DNA of 64,000 nucleotides, from NCBI RefSeq assembly GCF_003206645.1, contig NZ_PZJP01000005.1, positions 836,340 to 900,339 of the forward strand, in the 5' to 3' direction. The notes under the pieces were generated by a model. The model worked only from the letters and a program-made list of their open reading frames with translations, searched no databases and was not told the DNA's origin. The first letter of the stretch is position 1. Each line of letters opens with the position of its first letter. The DNA comes from Salinicola aestuarinus (GTDB lineage: Bacteria; Pseudomonadota; Gammaproteobacteria; Pseudomonadales; Halomonadaceae). Positions 35,429 to 47,529 of the stretch are shown one piece after another. The translations under genes and the position numbers were made by a program.

Positions 35429-36763
35429 TCAGGCGGCCTTGACGAGTCGGGCGTAGAAGAAACCGTCGTGCCCGTTCTGCGCCGCCAGTAGTTGGCGACC
35501 GGCGCCGGCAGCCGCGCCCCAGGTGACGTCCGCGGGGGTGTCCGCGCTGGCGTCCGCGGTGCGCGCGAGAAACGCGGCGATCTGCTCATCGTTCTCCGCC
35601 GGCAACACCGAGCAGGTGGCGTAGAGCAGGGTGCCGCCGGGGGCGAGGCGCTGCCACAGCGCGTCCAGCAGGCGTGACTGCAGGGCGGCCAGCGCGTCGA
35701 TATCACTTTCGCGCCGGGCCAGCTTGATGTCCGGATGACGACGAATGACGCCGGTGCCCGAGCAGGGGGCGTCGAGCAGAATGGCGTCGAACGCTGCCGC
35801 GCCTTCGGGGGGCGTGGCGCTGGCGTCGGCCGCCTCGAGGCCGGCGGAGAGACCGAGCCGCTCCAACGTCGCCTCGACCCGCGACAGGCGTTCGGCGTCG
35901 ATGTCGGCGGCGGTGAGCGCGATATCGAAGCGCTCCAGCAGGTGCGCACTCTTGCCTCCCGGGGCGCTGCAGGCGTCGAGTACCCGCGCGTTGGGGGCAT
36001 CGGCCAGCGCCGGCGCGAGGAGGCTGGCGCAGAGCTGGGCCGCTTCATCCTGCACGCTGACGTCGCCGTCGGCGAAGCCGGGTAGCTGCTCGACGTCGAA
36101 CGGGGTCGCCAATTGAATGCCGTCTTCGACGTGGACGCAGGCGGTCGCGTCGATACCCGCCGCGGCAAGGCGTTCCAGATAGGCGTCGCGCGTGGTGTGC
36201 CGGCGATTGACCCGCAGCGTCATCGGGCCGGGCTCGTTGTTGGCGTGACACAGCGCCTCCCACGACGTCGGCCAGGCGCTGCGCAGCGCGTCGACCAGCC
36301 ACGCAGGGTGCATCAAGGCGACGGCCTCGTCACGATCGACCTTCGCCTCCAGCGTGGCGGACTCGCGCTGGAAGCGGCGCAGGCAGCCGTTGAGCACGCG
36401 GGTCGCCCAGGTCTTGCCGAGCGCGCGGGCGGCGCCGGCGCTCTCGCTGACGGCGGCATGGGCGGGGACGCGCATGTGCAATAGCTGGTAGAGCCCGAGC
36501 ATCAGCAGTGCCTGGACATCGGCATCACGCTGCTTGAACGGCTGACGCAGCAGCTCGCCGGCGAGCGCATCCAGTCTTGGATAGGTGCGGCAGACGCCGA
36601 AGCAGAGCGCCTTGACGAAGCCGCGGTCGCGGTCGCTGACCGCCATGCCGGAGAGACGCTGGTCGAGCGTGGCAAGCGATGCCTGACCGTTGATCACCGG
36701 GGCGAGCAGCGTCGCGGCGGCGGCGCGCGCGTCCTTGATACGGCTGGATTGGGAGGATTTCAA
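35429..36763 (-). CDS. rsmB: 16S rRNA (cytosine-967-C5) methyltransferase RsmB
   Basis: A 444-residue enzyme. An N-terminal NusB-like helical domain of about 140 residues precedes the methyltransferase domain. The SAM site [16 protein letters not shown], the motif IV cysteine in [17 protein letters not shown] and the catalytic cysteine in [12 protein letters not shown] are all present. It overlaps fmt by 4 bp (ATGA type), so the two are translationally coupled. Confidence 0.95.
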   Translation of the reverse strand: MKSSQSSRIKDARAAAATLLAPVINGQASLATLDQRLSGMAVSDRDRGFVKALCFGVCRTYPRLDALAGELLRQPFKQRDADVQALLMLGLYQLLHMRVPAHAAVSESAGAARALGKTWATRVLNGCLRRFQRESATLEAKVDRDEAVALMHPAWLVDALRSAWPTSWEALCHANNEPGPMTLRVNRRHTTRDAYLERLAAAGIDATACVHVEDGIQLATPFDVEQLPGFADGDVSVQDEAAQLCASLLAPALADAPNARVLDACSAPGGKSAHLLERFDIALTAADIDAERLSRVEATLERLGLSAGLEAADASATPPEGAAAFDAILLDAPCSGTGVIRRHPDIKLARRESDIDALAALQSRLLDALWQRLAPGGTLLYATCSVLPAENDEQIAAFLARTADASADTPADVTWGAAAGAGRQLLAAQNGHDGFFYARLVKAA

Positions 36764-37764
36764 GACGGTGTCTCCTGGGCGGGGCTACCGAGGCGCTGGC
36801 CCGGTGCGAGCCGCGAATGATTGGCGTTGAGTAGATCCCGAGCGGTGAGCGGTTTGCCCCCCGGTAGCTGCAGGCGGGTGATGCGCAGCACGTCGTTGCC
36901 TGTCTCGCCGCAGGCGATGCGCAGGGCATCCTCTGCCGGCGTCAGCAGCGTGCCCGGGGCACTCGGCGATTGGGAGGCCACGTTCGACTCGGGTTCGGCG
37001 AACCACACCCTCAGCGTCTCGCCCGCCAGGCGGCTCCAGGCGACCGGCCAGGGATTGAAGGCGCGGATGCGACTGGCCAGTTCGGTGGCAGTCCGGGTGA
37101 AGTCGAGCTCGGCCTCGGCCTTGGAGAGCTTGGCGGCGTAAGTGACGCCGGCTTCCGGCTGCGGCGTCGCGGTGAGCCGCCCTTCGCTCAGCGCATCCAG
37201 CCCGTCGACCAGTGTCTTGCCGCCGAGTGCGGCCAGCGTGTCGTGCAGCGAGCCGCCGGTCGTGGTGGCATCGATCGACGTTGACGCGGTCATCAGACTC
37301 GCCCCGGTGTCGAGCCCCGCATCCATCTGCATCAACGTGATGCCGGTCTCGGCATCGTCGGCTTCGATGGCGCGCTGGATGGGGGCGGCGCCGCGCCAGC
37401 GCGGCAGCAGCGAAGCGTGCACGTTGAGGCAGCCGAGTCGCGGGATATCGAGTACCGCCTGCGGCAGCAGCAGGCCGTAGGCGACAACGATCATCACGTC
37501 GGCTTCGAACGCCGCCAGCCGGGCGCGGGCGTCGGCGTCCTTGAGCGTCTCGGGCTGCTCGACCGGCAGGTCGTGCTCGAGGGCGAGGCGTTTGACCGGG
37601 CTCGGCGTGAGCTTGCGTCCGCGTCCGGCGGGGCGATCGGGCTGGGTGTAGACGCCGACCACGCGGTGGCGTGAGGCGAGCAGCGCCTTCAGGCTCTCGG
37701 CGGCGAAATCGGGCGTGCCGGCGAAAACGATTCGCAGGGCGGGCGCATCGGAGCAGTCGCTCAT
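36760..37764 (-). CDS. fmt: Methionyl-tRNA formyltransferase
   Basis: A 334-residue enzyme that formylates initiator Met-tRNA. The formyl-transfer core is seen as [21 protein letters not shown] and [13 protein letters not shown], and the C-terminal tRNA-binding domain follows. It is preceded by def on the same strand and overlaps rsmB. The def-fmt-rsmB order is conserved across gammaproteobacteria. Confidence 0.95.
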   Translation of the reverse strand: MSDCSDAPALRIVFAGTPDFAAESLKALLASRHRVVGVYTQPDRPAGRGRKLTPSPVKRLALEHDLPVEQPETLKDADARARLAAFEADVMIVVAYGLLLPQAVLDIPRLGCLNVHASLLPRWRGAAPIQRAIEADDAETGITLMQMDAGLDTGASLMTASTSIDATTTGGSLHDTLAALGGKTLVDGLDALSEGRLTATPQPEAGVTYAAKLSKAEAELDFTRTATELASRIRAFNPWPVAWSRLAGETLRVWFAEPESNVASQSPSAPGTLLTPAEDALRIACGETGNDVLRITRLQLPGGKPLTARDLLNANHSRLAPGQRLGSPAQETPS

Positions 37765-37920
37765 GCGGCGGGGGTCCTCTGTCGGAATGGGGGGGCGCTC
37801 AGGTCACGGGATCGGCGGCGGGTCTCGGCGCGCGCCTGGGGCCAACGTACCCGGGCCGGCATCGCAGTGATGACCGGCCCGGTACGTATAGCAGTCGATG
37901 TCGACGGCGGGCGTCGAAGG

Positions 37921-38433
37921 TCAGGCGTTCTGATCCTGACGGTGGCGCTTCTGCATCTTCTTGAGCACGCGGTCGCGCTTGAGCGGCGACAGGTAGTCGA
38001 CGAACAGGACGCCCTCGAGGTGGTCGTACTCGTGCTGAATGCAGTGCGCCAGCAGGCCGTCGGCCTCGAGCTCGTAGGCCTTGCCGTCGCGATCGGTGGC
38101 CTTGAGCCGGACACGCAGCGCGCGCGGCACTTCGGCGTAGTAATCGGGAATCGACAGGCAGCCTTCCTGCAGCGGCTGACGCTCGTCGTCGAGCGGCTCG
38201 TAGCTCGGGTTGATCAGCACCAGCGGCGAGCTGCGGTCATCGCTGACGTCCATCACGATCACTCGCTGGTGCACGTCGACCTGCGTCGCCGCCAGGCCAA
38301 TGCCGGAGGCGTCGTACATGGTCTCGATCATGTCGTCGACCAGGGCGCGGATGTCGTCGTCGACCTGCTCGACCGGAGCGGCCTGGGTTCGCAGACGTGG
38401 ATCGGGATATTCGAGGATGGTTCTGATGGCCAT
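37921..38433 (-). CDS. def: Peptide deformylase
   Basis: A 170-residue iron-dependent peptide deformylase with all three motifs: [19 protein letters not shown] (metal cysteine) and [12 protein letters not shown] (HExxH). It removes the N-formyl group added by Fmt, whose gene follows about 155 bases downstream. Divergent from the LysM gene at 38634. Confidence 0.96.
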   Translation of the reverse strand: MAIRTILEYPDPRLRTQAAPVEQVDDDIRALVDDMIETMYDASGIGLAATQVDVHQRVIVMDVSDDRSSPLVLINPSYEPLDDERQPLQEGCLSIPDYYAEVPRALRVRLKATDRDGKAYELEADGLLAHCIQHEYDHLEGVLFVDYLSPLKRDRVLKKMQKRHRQDQNA

Positions 38434-38633
38434 AGCGTGGACGCCCGTCGGCAGGTAATGAAATAGCTCGCCATTGTAAGCCGGGCGCCACGGTTCTCAA
38501 ACCTTGCGTGGCACGCGGCACCGGTCGCGGGTCCGGAAATCGGCGAGGCGCGGCTAATCGTGACCCATGGGCGTCGTTCAAGTCTCGCCGGGAGACGCCG
38601 ATCTACTGGGCAATCCGCTGTCGAGACCCGTTC

Positions 38634-39725
38634 ATGGATACTGTTGTCGCCGTCGATCGTGTCGGTTGCCGTCTGCTTCGCGCCGCCGCGCTCTGCCTGC
38701 TGCTGCTGGCCCCGAGCGTCGAGGCGCTGTCACTCAAGCCCGATGCACCGACGCGCTACACCGTCCGCGCGGGCGATACGCTCTGGGGTATCGCGGCGCG
38801 CTTTCTCGAGGCGCCCTGGCGCTGGCGCGAGCTGATGGCGAGCAATCCGGCCATCACCGCGCCGGATCGGCTCTACGCCGGCGACGTCATCCGCCTCGAG
38901 GGGCCACCGGCGTCGCCGCGGGTCTCCCTCGACCGAGGGCGCGGTGAGGCGGTCAAGCTCTCGCCCGGGGTACGCCGGGCCCCCGCGCGGGACGCGGTGC
39001 CGGGGCTGCCGCTCGATCGCATCCGCGTCTTTCTCTCGGCCTATCGGGTGGTGGATCCCGGCGTGCTCGTCGATGCGCCGACGGTGGTGGCGGGGCAGGC
39101 GCAGCGGCTGCTGAGCGGCGCGGGCGACACTCTCTATGCGCGCGGCCGGTTGCCGACGGCGGGTGCCACGCTGGGGGTCTATCGCCCCGGTGCCCGCTAT
39201 CGGGCGGCGGCCAGCGGCGAGTTTCTGGGGCTCGAACTCCATCGCCTGGGGCATGTTCAGGTGAAGCGCAATGTCGGGGCGGTGGCCGAACTCGTGGTGC
39301 TCGACGCGGTGCAGGAGATTCGGGATGGCGACTTTCTGCTGTCGCTGGACGAAGGCGGCATCACGACGCAGTTCGCGCCACGGGCACCGACAGTTCCGCT
39401 CGTCGCGACGCTGATCGATGCCCCTGCGGGCGTTCGTCATGCCGGCCGTTACGATGTCATCGCGCTGGACCGCGGCCGCCGTGACGGCCTGGCGGTGGGG
39501 CATGTGCTGCAGGTCATGCGCCAGGGCGAACGCGTTCGCGACGACCACCGGGATAGCGTCGTCACGCTGCCGGATACCGAGGCTGGTGCGGTGATGATCT
39601 TCCGGATCTTCGATCGAGTGAGCTATGCGCTGGTGATGCGTGCCTCGCAGCCGCTGTCGATCGGCGACCGGCTGGTCGTGCCGCGCGATCTGCGCGCCAC
39701 GCTCGAAGGCGGAGCGTCGTCGTGA
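38634..39725 (+). CDS. LysM domain envelope protein
   Basis: A 363-residue secreted protein. A signal peptide covers about residues 1-32 (LRAAALCLLLLAPSVEA). One LysM domain follows (about 42-90: YTVRAGDTLWGIAARF...LYAGDVIRL), which binds peptidoglycan. The C-terminal 270 residues have no catalytic motif. In many gammaproteobacteria this gene lies divergent from def and immediately upstream of dprA, as here. It overlaps dprA by 4 bp. Confidence 0.88.
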   Translation: MDTVVAVDRVGCRLLRAAALCLLLLAPSVEALSLKPDAPTRYTVRAGDTLWGIAARFLEAPWRWRELMASNPAITAPDRLYAGDVIRLEGPPASPRVSLDRGRGEAVKLSPGVRRAPARDAVPGLPLDRIRVFLSAYRVVDPGVLVDAPTVVAGQAQRLLSGAGDTLYARGRLPTAGATLGVYRPGARYRAAASGEFLGLELHRLGHVQVKRNVGAVAELVVLDAVQEIRDGDFLLSLDEGGITTQFAPRAPTVPLVATLIDAPAGVRHAGRYDVIALDRGRRDGLAVGHVLQVMRQGERVRDDHRDSVVTLPDTEAGAVMIFRIFDRVSYALVMRASQPLSIGDRLVVPRDLRATLEGGASS

Positions 39726-40891
39726 ACCCGCGCGTGGCGGACTGGCTGGCGCTTCGCGCGATCCCCGGGCTGGGGCCGTCGACGCTGGCGCCGCTCGTCG
39801 CCCGCTGGCGCGAGCATCAGGCGCCCGTCTGGCCCGACGGCTGGCTTGCGGCACTGCCGGCGGCGCTGGCGCAGCCCCTGCGACTGTGGCTCGATCATCC
39901 CGGCAAGAGTCCGCTCGCCGGCGAGATCGAGGCCGCACTCGCCTGGGAAGCCGAAAGCCCGCGGCATCATCTGCTGCATCCCGGTCATCCGGCCTGGCCT
40001 GCGCTACTCGATCAGCTCCCTGACCCGCCGGTCATTCTCTGGGCGAAAGGGGACCTGGCCGCGCTCACGCCGCCTTTGCTCGCGATGGTGGGAACGCGTC
40101 GCCCCACGCGGGAAGGGCGCGACAACGCTGCGGCATTCGCGCGCGAGCTGGTTACACAGGGCCTGGGTATCGCCAGCGGCATGGCGCTGGGGATCGATGG
40201 CATTGCCCAGCACGCTGCCCTTCAGGCCGGCGGGCGAACGGTGGGCGTGCTCGGTTGTGGCGTGGAGGTGATCTACCCGCCGCGACACGCCGGACTCTAC
40301 CGGGCACTGGTGGAAGAGGGCGGGCTGCTGCTCTCCGAGCATCCCGCCGAGACTCGCGCGCACTCGCGCTTCTTTCCGCGCCGCAACCGCCTCATTACGG
40401 GGCTGTCGCTTGGGGTGCTGGTGGTCGAGGCGGCGGAGAAGAGCGGTTCGCTGATCAGCGCCCGGTTGGGGCTCGAGCAGGGCCGCGACGTGTTCGCGAT
40501 TCCCGGCTCGATTCATAACCCTCAGGCGGGCGGCTGCCTACGCCTGATTCAGCGCGGGGAAGCGGCGCTGGTACAGGAGGTCGGAGACGTTCTCGCTGAG
40601 CTGGGGCATTGGGACGCGAGCGCGGCGACTGCCGCCGACCGGACGGGGAATACCAGCACTCCGGGCTTGGCGACACCCGAGGAGCGTCAGTCGTCGCTGA
40701 ACGAGTTGCCGGTCGATCAGTCCCAAGCCTCGTCGCTGCTGGCACACCTCAGTGATGCCCCCACCCCGGTCGACCTGCTGGTGGAGGCCACCGGGCAGGG
40801 CGTGGGCGAGCTCCAGCTCGCGCTGCTGGAACTGGAGCTCGAGGGCCGTGTGGCCCAGACCAGTGGCGGCTGGGTGCGTCGCGGGCGCTGA
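39722..40891 (+). CDS. dprA: DNA-processing protein DprA (GTG start)
   Basis: A 389-residue protein that loads RecA on incoming single-stranded DNA in transformation. The Rossmann-like DprA core runs from AMVGTRRPTREGRDNA through GIASGMALGIDGIAQHAAL, VLGCGVEVIYPPRHAGLY and FPRRNRLITGLS to AIPGSIHNPQAGGC. A C-terminal winged helix (DLLVEATGQGVGELQLALLELELEGRV) ends the protein. The GTG start overlaps the LysM stop codon. The Ser/Thr-rich linker between the two parts is longer than usual. Confidence 0.94.
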   Translation: MNPRVADWLALRAIPGLGPSTLAPLVARWREHQAPVWPDGWLAALPAALAQPLRLWLDHPGKSPLAGEIEAALAWEAESPRHHLLHPGHPAWPALLDQLPDPPVILWAKGDLAALTPPLLAMVGTRRPTREGRDNAAAFARELVTQGLGIASGMALGIDGIAQHAALQAGGRTVGVLGCGVEVIYPPRHAGLYRALVEEGGLLLSEHPAETRAHSRFFPRRNRLITGLSLGVLVVEAAEKSGSLISARLGLEQGRDVFAIPGSIHNPQAGGCLRLIQRGEAALVQEVGDVLAELGHWDASAATAADRTGNTSTPGLATPEERQSSLNELPVDQSQASSLLAHLSDAPTPVDLLVEATGQGVGELQLALLELELEGRVAQTSGGWVRRGR

Positions 40892-40930
40892 GCCGGCCGG
40901 CGCTATTTGCGCCGCGCGACAGGGCCCCTT

Positions 40931-41794
40931 TCAGGGCGTGGTCGGGCCGCTCCAGGCGTCGAGATGATCGCGCCGCGCCCGAGCCTTCTCCGCGTCATCC
41001 AGGCTGAAGTCATTGCCGTAGATCGCGCCTTCCCAGGCCCCGTAGGCCGGGTTGGGCAGCACGATGTAGCGTGCCCCGAAGGCGTTGGCCTGGGCGTCGA
41101 CCGCTGCCCGCCGCGCCTGAGCCGTCTCGCGGTCGAATCCCGCCGAAAAATCCCCCAGGTTGTCACCCATCAGCAGCACGACCCAGTTCGATGCGGCCAC
41201 CCGCTGTCGTCGTTCGGTCTTGTCGCTGGCGTCCGTTCGCGGCAGGAAGTGCTCGACATCCGCATCCGGAAAGCCGACGCGCTGAAGGTTGGCCAGTGTC
41301 GCGTCGGTTTCCCCGTCGCGACGATTGGTGACGTAGAAGATCTCGACGCCCCGCGAGGCGGCGTAGTCCAGAAAGTCCCTCGCCCCGGGCATCGGCTGGG
41401 CGCTGGCCTGCTCGACCCACTGGTTCCAGGTGTCGCTCTCGTAGTGCCTGCCGCTGGCGATCAGCCACGCCTGATAGGGCGAGTTGTCGAGCACGGTCTC
41501 GTCGACATCGACGATGATCGCCGGCTGGCGCTCGCCGCTGTCGGCGGCCAGCGCGCGATCCAGGCTCAGACGCGCCAGGTTGAAGGCCTGATGGCTGAGC
41601 GCGGCATATTCGCCCGAGGTCTGCATCCAGGCCGTCGCCATCACCAGTTCGTCGGAGAGCGAAGGTTGTGGCGCTGCCGGCTCGGCGGGCTGCTGCGCAC
41701 AGGCGGTGAGGGCACCGGCACAGACGAGACCGACCAGCGACCGACACCACGGTGACGAGACGAACACGGAACTTGGCGGGGAGAAACGGGGCAT
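40931..41794 (-). CDS. Lipoprotein e(P4)-type HAD acid phosphatase/5'-nucleotidase
   Basis: A 287-residue class B/C acid phosphatase of the HAD superfamily. A lipoprotein signal ends at the lipobox GALTAC (Cys at about 32). The catalytic DxDxT is IVDVDETVLDNSPY, and later motifs include YVTNRRDGE and LLMGDNLGDF. The Haemophilus protein dephosphorylates NMN and nucleotides at the outer membrane to allow cofactor uptake; a similar scavenging role is likely. The gene lies antisense to its neighbours, between dprA and tsaC. Confidence 0.9.
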   Translation of the reverse strand: MPRFSPPSSVFVSSPWCRSLVGLVCAGALTACAQQPAEPAAPQPSLSDELVMATAWMQTSGEYAALSHQAFNLARLSLDRALAADSGERQPAIIVDVDETVLDNSPYQAWLIASGRHYESDTWNQWVEQASAQPMPGARDFLDYAASRGVEIFYVTNRRDGETDATLANLQRVGFPDADVEHFLPRTDASDKTERRQRVAASNWVVLLMGDNLGDFSAGFDRETAQARRAAVDAQANAFGARYIVLPNPAYGAWEGAIYGNDFSLDDAEKARARRDHLDAWSGPTTP

Positions 41795-42128
41795 CGATCA
41801 CTCCTGGGTCATCGTTCAAGGGGCTTTGACGTTTCACTATGGCCACCCGCGCCGGCTCTCGCCAGTCGGCAGGGATCCGCAAGCGGTTCGATGATCAGGC
41901 AGGTGCGACGCGATTCGCAGGGCAGGTGCGACGCGATCCGCTGGGCAGGTGCGACGCGATCCGCTGGGCAGGTGCGACGCGATCCGCTGGGCAGGTGCGA
42001 CGCTTGGGCACGCCCAAGCCCTGCCGTCTCGCATGGTAATATCGCATCAACGGGACGCGTGCTGCCGGCTGTCCACGGGGCGCTGGCCGGCGGGTTCGCA
42101 ACGACGATCGAATCGGCAGGATTTGGGT
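41795..42128. other. Intergenic region with a 23-bp repeat array
   Basis: About 330 bases between the divergent phosphatase and tsaC genes. Apart from the array at 41899-42003 I see no gene or clear promoter. Both upstream regulatory regions must fit here. Confidence 0.5.
41899..42003. repeat. 23-bp tandem repeat, five copies
   Basis: The unit starts gcaggtgcgacgcgatccgc and ends tgg (23 bases). It begins at 41899, 41922, 41945, 41968 and 41991; the middle copies are identical, the first has two changes, and the last is cut after 13 bases. It reads open in several frames only because the unit lacks stops. Confidence 0.9.
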
Positions 42129-43747
<1,619 letters not shown>

Positions 43748-43760
43748 GAGCGATGTTTCG

Positions 43761-44573
43761 ATGACAGACCGCTACGCCGTCTTCGGCAACCCGATCGGCC
43801 ACTCCCGATCGCCGCGACTCCACGCCGCCTTTGCCGAGCAGACCGGCCAGGCGATGCGCTACGAGGCGATCGAGGCCCCGGTCGCGGATTTCGCCACTGC
43901 CTGGCAGCGATTCGTCGCCGACGGCGGGCGGGGGGCCAACGTCACCGTGCCGTTCAAGGAGACCGCGTTTGCGCTGGCAGACACGCTGACGCCGCGGGCG
44001 CGCCTCGCCGGCGCGGTCAATACACTCAGCGTCACGCCCGAGGGCGGGACTCACGGTGATACCACCGACGGCGTGGGGCTGGTGCGCGATCTCGAGGCCC
44101 ACGCGGCCCCCCTCGATGGCGCGCGCGTACTGCTGCTGGGGGCGGGCGGCGCCTCGCGGGGCGTGATCGAGCCGCTGCTGGACGCGGGTGTCGCGTCGCT
44201 GACGATTGCCAACCGCACGGTGGCCAAGGCGGAGGCGCTGGCACAGCTCTTCGCCGAGCGTGGCGAGGTTGAGGGCTGCGGCTTCGAAGCCGTCACCGGG
44301 CCGTTCGATCTGGTGGTCAACGCCACCAGCGCGAGCCTTGCCGGCGATCTGCCACCGCTGCCGGAGGGGCTTTTCGGCGTGGGCGGGCTCGCCTACGACA
44401 TGATGTACGCCGCCGAACCCACGGTGTTTCTGCGCTGGGCCGGGGCGCAGGGCGCGCGCACCGTGGACGGGCTGGGCATGCTGATCGAGCAGGCAGCGGC
44501 CTCCTTCGCGCTCTGGCGCGGCGTCGAGCCTGAGACCGCACCGCTTTACGCCGCGCTTCGCCAGACTCTATAG
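43761..44573 (+). CDS. aroE: Shikimate dehydrogenase
   Basis: A 270-residue enzyme reducing 3-dehydroshikimate to shikimate with NADPH. Substrate-side motifs are NPIGHSRSP and NVTVPFKE (catalytic lysine); the dinucleotide site is [11 protein letters not shown], followed by [11 protein letters not shown]. The ATG at 43761 lies 13 bases after the hemF stop. A strong terminator follows at 44602. Confidence 0.95.
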   Translation: MTDRYAVFGNPIGHSRSPRLHAAFAEQTGQAMRYEAIEAPVADFATAWQRFVADGGRGANVTVPFKETAFALADTLTPRARLAGAVNTLSVTPEGGTHGDTTDGVGLVRDLEAHAAPLDGARVLLLGAGGASRGVIEPLLDAGVASLTIANRTVAKAEALAQLFAERGEVEGCGFEAVTGPFDLVVNATSASLAGDLPPLPEGLFGVGGLAYDMMYAAEPTVFLRWAGAQGARTVDGLGMLIEQAAASFALWRGVEPETAPLYAALRQTL

Positions 44574-44601
44574 CCCGTCTTGCCCCGCGACCGACCCACG
44601 A

Positions 44602-44629
44602 AGAAACCGCTGCCCGGGCAGCGGTTTCT
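44602..44629 (+). terminator. Terminator after aroE
   Basis: AGAAACCGCTGCCC followed by its exact reverse complement forms a 28-base palindrome, then GCGTTTCTG. It closes the tsaC-hemF-aroE unit and may also serve the convergent M48 protease gene. Confidence 0.75.
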
Positions 44630-44699
44630 GCGTTTCTGACAGGCGTTTGCCACGCCCTGCCTGGCGGGGGCTTGTCGCCCCTGTCGTGGGGGCGATGGC

Positions 44700-45506
44700 T
44701 CAGGCCCGGCAGCTGGGGCGCTTGCCGTTGGCTTTGGCCTGCTCGAAGCGGGGGGTGGCCTCGGGCAGACGGTTGCGCAGATCTTCCATGCGCTGCGTGT
44801 TGCTCGGGTGGGTCGACATCCACGCCGGCTGCTCGCCCTGGCTGTTGGCGGCCATGTTCTGCCACAGCGCGAGACTCGCCGACGGATCGAAGCCGGCATC
44901 CGCCATCAGGTCGAGCCCGATCAGATCCGCTTCGGATTCATGCTTGCGCGAGAACGGCAGTACCACGCCGTACTGCGCGCCGGCGCCGAGCAGCCCCATG
45001 ACCTGCTGGCCGCCCGCGCCCTGCAGACCCACCGCGCTCTGCAGCACCGACAGGCCGCCCTGCGTCACTGCCTGAGTCGAGGCCCGCTCGTTGGCGTGGT
45101 GGGCGAGAACGTGGCCCACTTCGTGGCCGATGACCGCGGCGAGCTGATCCTGATTGCTCGCCACATCGAGTAGCCCGGTGTTGACCCCGATATAGCCCCC
45201 CGGCAGCGCGAAGGCGTTGGCGGAATCATCCTTGAAGACCTTGACCTGCCAGCTGTCGATGCCTTCGCTGGCGGGCACTTCGGCGGTGATGGCGTTCGCC
45301 ACGCACTGCACGTACTGCGCCTGGGCACCGCCCACGGTCGGCAGCTCCTGCTGGTACTGGGCGAAGCTCTGCTGGCCCATCTCGGCCAGATCGCCGTCGG
45401 AGTAGAAAGCGAGCTGGTTGCGGCCAAGCGGTGACGTGCTGCAGGCGCTGAGCAGAGCGGCCACGGCGAGGGCGCCGACGGCGCAACGTGTGGGTCTTGC
45501 AGGCAT
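44700..45506 (-). CDS. M48 family zinc metalloprotease lipoprotein (LoiP-like)
   Basis: A 268-residue lipoprotein with lipobox LLSAC (Cys about 22). The zinc site is HEVGHVLAHH (HExxH) with the third ligand in KHESEADLIGLDLM. Its size and lipobox match YcaL/LoiP-type periplasmic proteases that degrade misassembled outer-membrane proteins. It stands alone on the minus strand, convergent to aroE. Confidence 0.92.
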   Translation of the reverse strand: MPARPTRCAVGALAVAALLSACSTSPLGRNQLAFYSDGDLAEMGQQSFAQYQQELPTVGGAQAQYVQCVANAITAEVPASEGIDSWQVKVFKDDSANAFALPGGYIGVNTGLLDVASNQDQLAAVIGHEVGHVLAHHANERASTQAVTQGGLSVLQSAVGLQGAGGQQVMGLLGAGAQYGVVLPFSRKHESEADLIGLDLMADAGFDPSASLALWQNMAANSQGEQPAWMSTHPSNTQRMEDLRNRLPEATPRFEQAKANGKRPSCRA

Positions 45507-45707
45507 GGTGGTCTCCGAATACGGATAGGTCGTTATCGTGGTGATCGTCGGCGATCGAGTTGGCCGAGGCCGGGCGCCGATGTCGAGATGGGAGCGTCGA
45601 CCCGCTCAAGATACCCGGCCCGCCCCCGCGGTCAACCTTGGAGCGCACGCCGGCGCTGCGGTGTCAGCGTCGGCGCGGGGGCGCTGTGGGCGTGAGGCGG
45701 ATTCGCA

Positions 45708-46343
45708 CTATAGGCCGCTCGAGTCAGGGCTGTCGTCTCGATCCTCCTCATTCAGGCTGCCGCCGTTGCCGATATCGAAGTGCAGGGTGGGCGCCTTGAT
45801 GATCCGTGCGATCTCGGCGGGAAGCGTCGGTGTGAAGGCGAGTCGGCTGCCGGCGGGGAGGGTATTGTCGGCGCTGAGCTCCCGCGCCAGCGCCAGTAGC
45901 GCCGAGACCCTGGGCTCCGGCGAGCCGGCGGTGTCCGGGTGCAGGGAGATGGGCAGGGTCACCGTCTCGCTGTCACCGCCACCCAGTGTTATCGGCTCGC
46001 TGACTTCGCCCCGGGCAGGCTCGGCGCCGGGAACCTCGAGCGACCAGGCGAACCCCTGAAGCTGGATGGGGGGGGCGCTCATGGGCAGCGACAGCGCTAA
46101 CGGCAGATTGAAGTTCACCGGCAGTCCTGCCAATGCGAGCCCGGAGTTCAGCAGCGTCATTTCATTGATCTGCTCGAGGCCGGGGTCGAAGTGGTAGTTA
46201 CCGATGCGGACGTTCTCCACGCCCATCGAGGAGAGCGCGATCCGCCCCAGCAGGAAGCCGACCTGCGGCAGGGCCAGACAGCCACCGAGCGACAGGCATA
46301 GCAGCAGGGCGAGGGAGGGGCGAAAACGGGAGCGAGACATCAT
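45708..46343 (-). CDS. Hypothetical lipoprotein
   Basis: A 211-residue protein with a lipoprotein signal: MMSRSRFRPSLALLLCLSLGGC, lipobox LGGC with Cys22. The mature part is beta-rich, with VENVRIGNYHFDPGLEQINEMTLLNSGL, reminiscent of water-stress/LEA2-like domains, but I cannot assign a family firmly. The ATG at 46343 is preferred because it gives the signal peptide; the frame runs further upstream. Confidence 0.65.
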   Translation of the reverse strand: MMSRSRFRPSLALLLCLSLGGCLALPQVGFLLGRIALSSMGVENVRIGNYHFDPGLEQINEMTLLNSGLALAGLPVNFNLPLALSLPMSAPPIQLQGFAWSLEVPGAEPARGEVSEPITLGGGDSETVTLPISLHPDTAGSPEPRVSALLALARELSADNTLPAGSRLAFTPTLPAEIARIIKAPTLHFDIGNGGSLNEEDRDDSPDSSGL

Positions 46344-46571
46344 CGACGTGACTCCGGTCGCCGGGGCAGCGGCGAACGCATGGGGGATAGGCCGGCGCGG
46401 GTGGACCCGAGCGGGACGGGCGGACAAGATACGCCGAGTCGGTATCGTCCCGCCGGGAGACTCTCTCGGTCTGGCGTTCTCGCACGGAAAGGCCCGGCGG
46501 GCAAGTCCGTCGCGCCCTCGCAGGCTCGGGACCGATGCCTGCCGTTACGCATCAGCAGAGGAAGGACAACG

Positions 46572-47447
46572 ATGGATCAGGAGTTGAGTCAGCGGCTTAG
46601 CCGCCTTCTGGATCGGGTCGAGGCGTGGCTGCCGGAGGCGCCGGTGGCGGTGGATTGGCAGCATGACATCGCCGCGCTGTGGCAGCGCCACCCGCTCGGC
46701 GGTCAGCTGGTGCCGGTCGCACCGCGGGACGCCGTGAGCCTGGACGATCTGATCGGCGTCGAGCGTCAGAAGCACGCCCTGCTCGACAACACGCGGGCGT
46801 TTCTCCGCGGACACCCCGCCAATCACGCGCTGCTGTGGGGCGCCCGCGGCAGCGGCAAGTCATCGATGGTGCGGGCGCTGCTCAACACCCTTGCGGGCGA
46901 GGGGCTGCGGCTGATTCAGGTCGATCGCCACGATCTGGTTGCGCTGCCGACGCTGGTTCAGCGACTCAGGGGGCGGAACGAACGCTTCGTCGTCTACTGC
47001 GACGATCTCTCCTTCGAGGGGAGCGACGATGCGTACAAGGCGCTCAAGAGCGTGCTCGATGGCACCCTGACCGGGCCGCCGGAGAACGTGCTGCTCTATG
47101 CCACCTCCAACCGTCGCCACCTGCTGCCGGAGTCGATGGCCGATAACCAGCAGACGCAGCTCGTCGACGGTGAGTTGCATCATGGTGATGCGGTCGAGGA
47201 GAAGATTTCGCTGTCGGATCGTTTCGGGCTTTGGCTGGCGTTCCATCCCTTTGATCAGCGGGCCTACCTCGACGCCTGTCACCACTGGGTGGTGCACCTC
47301 GGCGGTGAGGGCGCCTGGGATGATCAGGCACGCCAGGAGGCGATCCGTTTCGCCACCCTCCGTGGCGTGCGAAGTGGGCGCGCGGCCTGGCAATTCGCCT
47401 GTCAACGTGTCGGTTCTCACGCTGTTCTCGATTCCAAAAACCGGTGA
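46572..47447 (+). CDS. DUF815 family AAA-type ATPase
   Basis: A 291-residue ATPase with Walker A GARGSGKSS (90-98), a Walker B-like VYCDDLSFEG and sensor-like YATSNRRHLLPE. The LDDLIGVERQK opening is typical of DUF815. Members are predicted AAA+ ATPases, but their cellular role is not established. The gene ends 82 bases before the sensor kinase gene. Confidence 0.88.
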   Translation: MDQELSQRLSRLLDRVEAWLPEAPVAVDWQHDIAALWQRHPLGGQLVPVAPRDAVSLDDLIGVERQKHALLDNTRAFLRGHPANHALLWGARGSGKSSMVRALLNTLAGEGLRLIQVDRHDLVALPTLVQRLRGRNERFVVYCDDLSFEGSDDAYKALKSVLDGTLTGPPENVLLYATSNRRHLLPESMADNQQTQLVDGELHHGDAVEEKISLSDRFGLWLAFHPFDQRAYLDACHHWVVHLGGEGAWDDQARQEAIRFATLRGVRSGRAAWQFACQRVGSHAVLDSKNR

Positions 47448-47529
47448 ATGCGTTAGGCTCATGAAAAAGGCTGGATAATCTCGTTCGGCCTGACGTCCGT
47501 TTGTGCATCAGACGACCGAGGAACCTGCC

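Noticed and set aside
41899..42003. CRISPR array
   Set aside because: The 23-bp units are directly adjacent with no spacers, and no cas genes are in the window.
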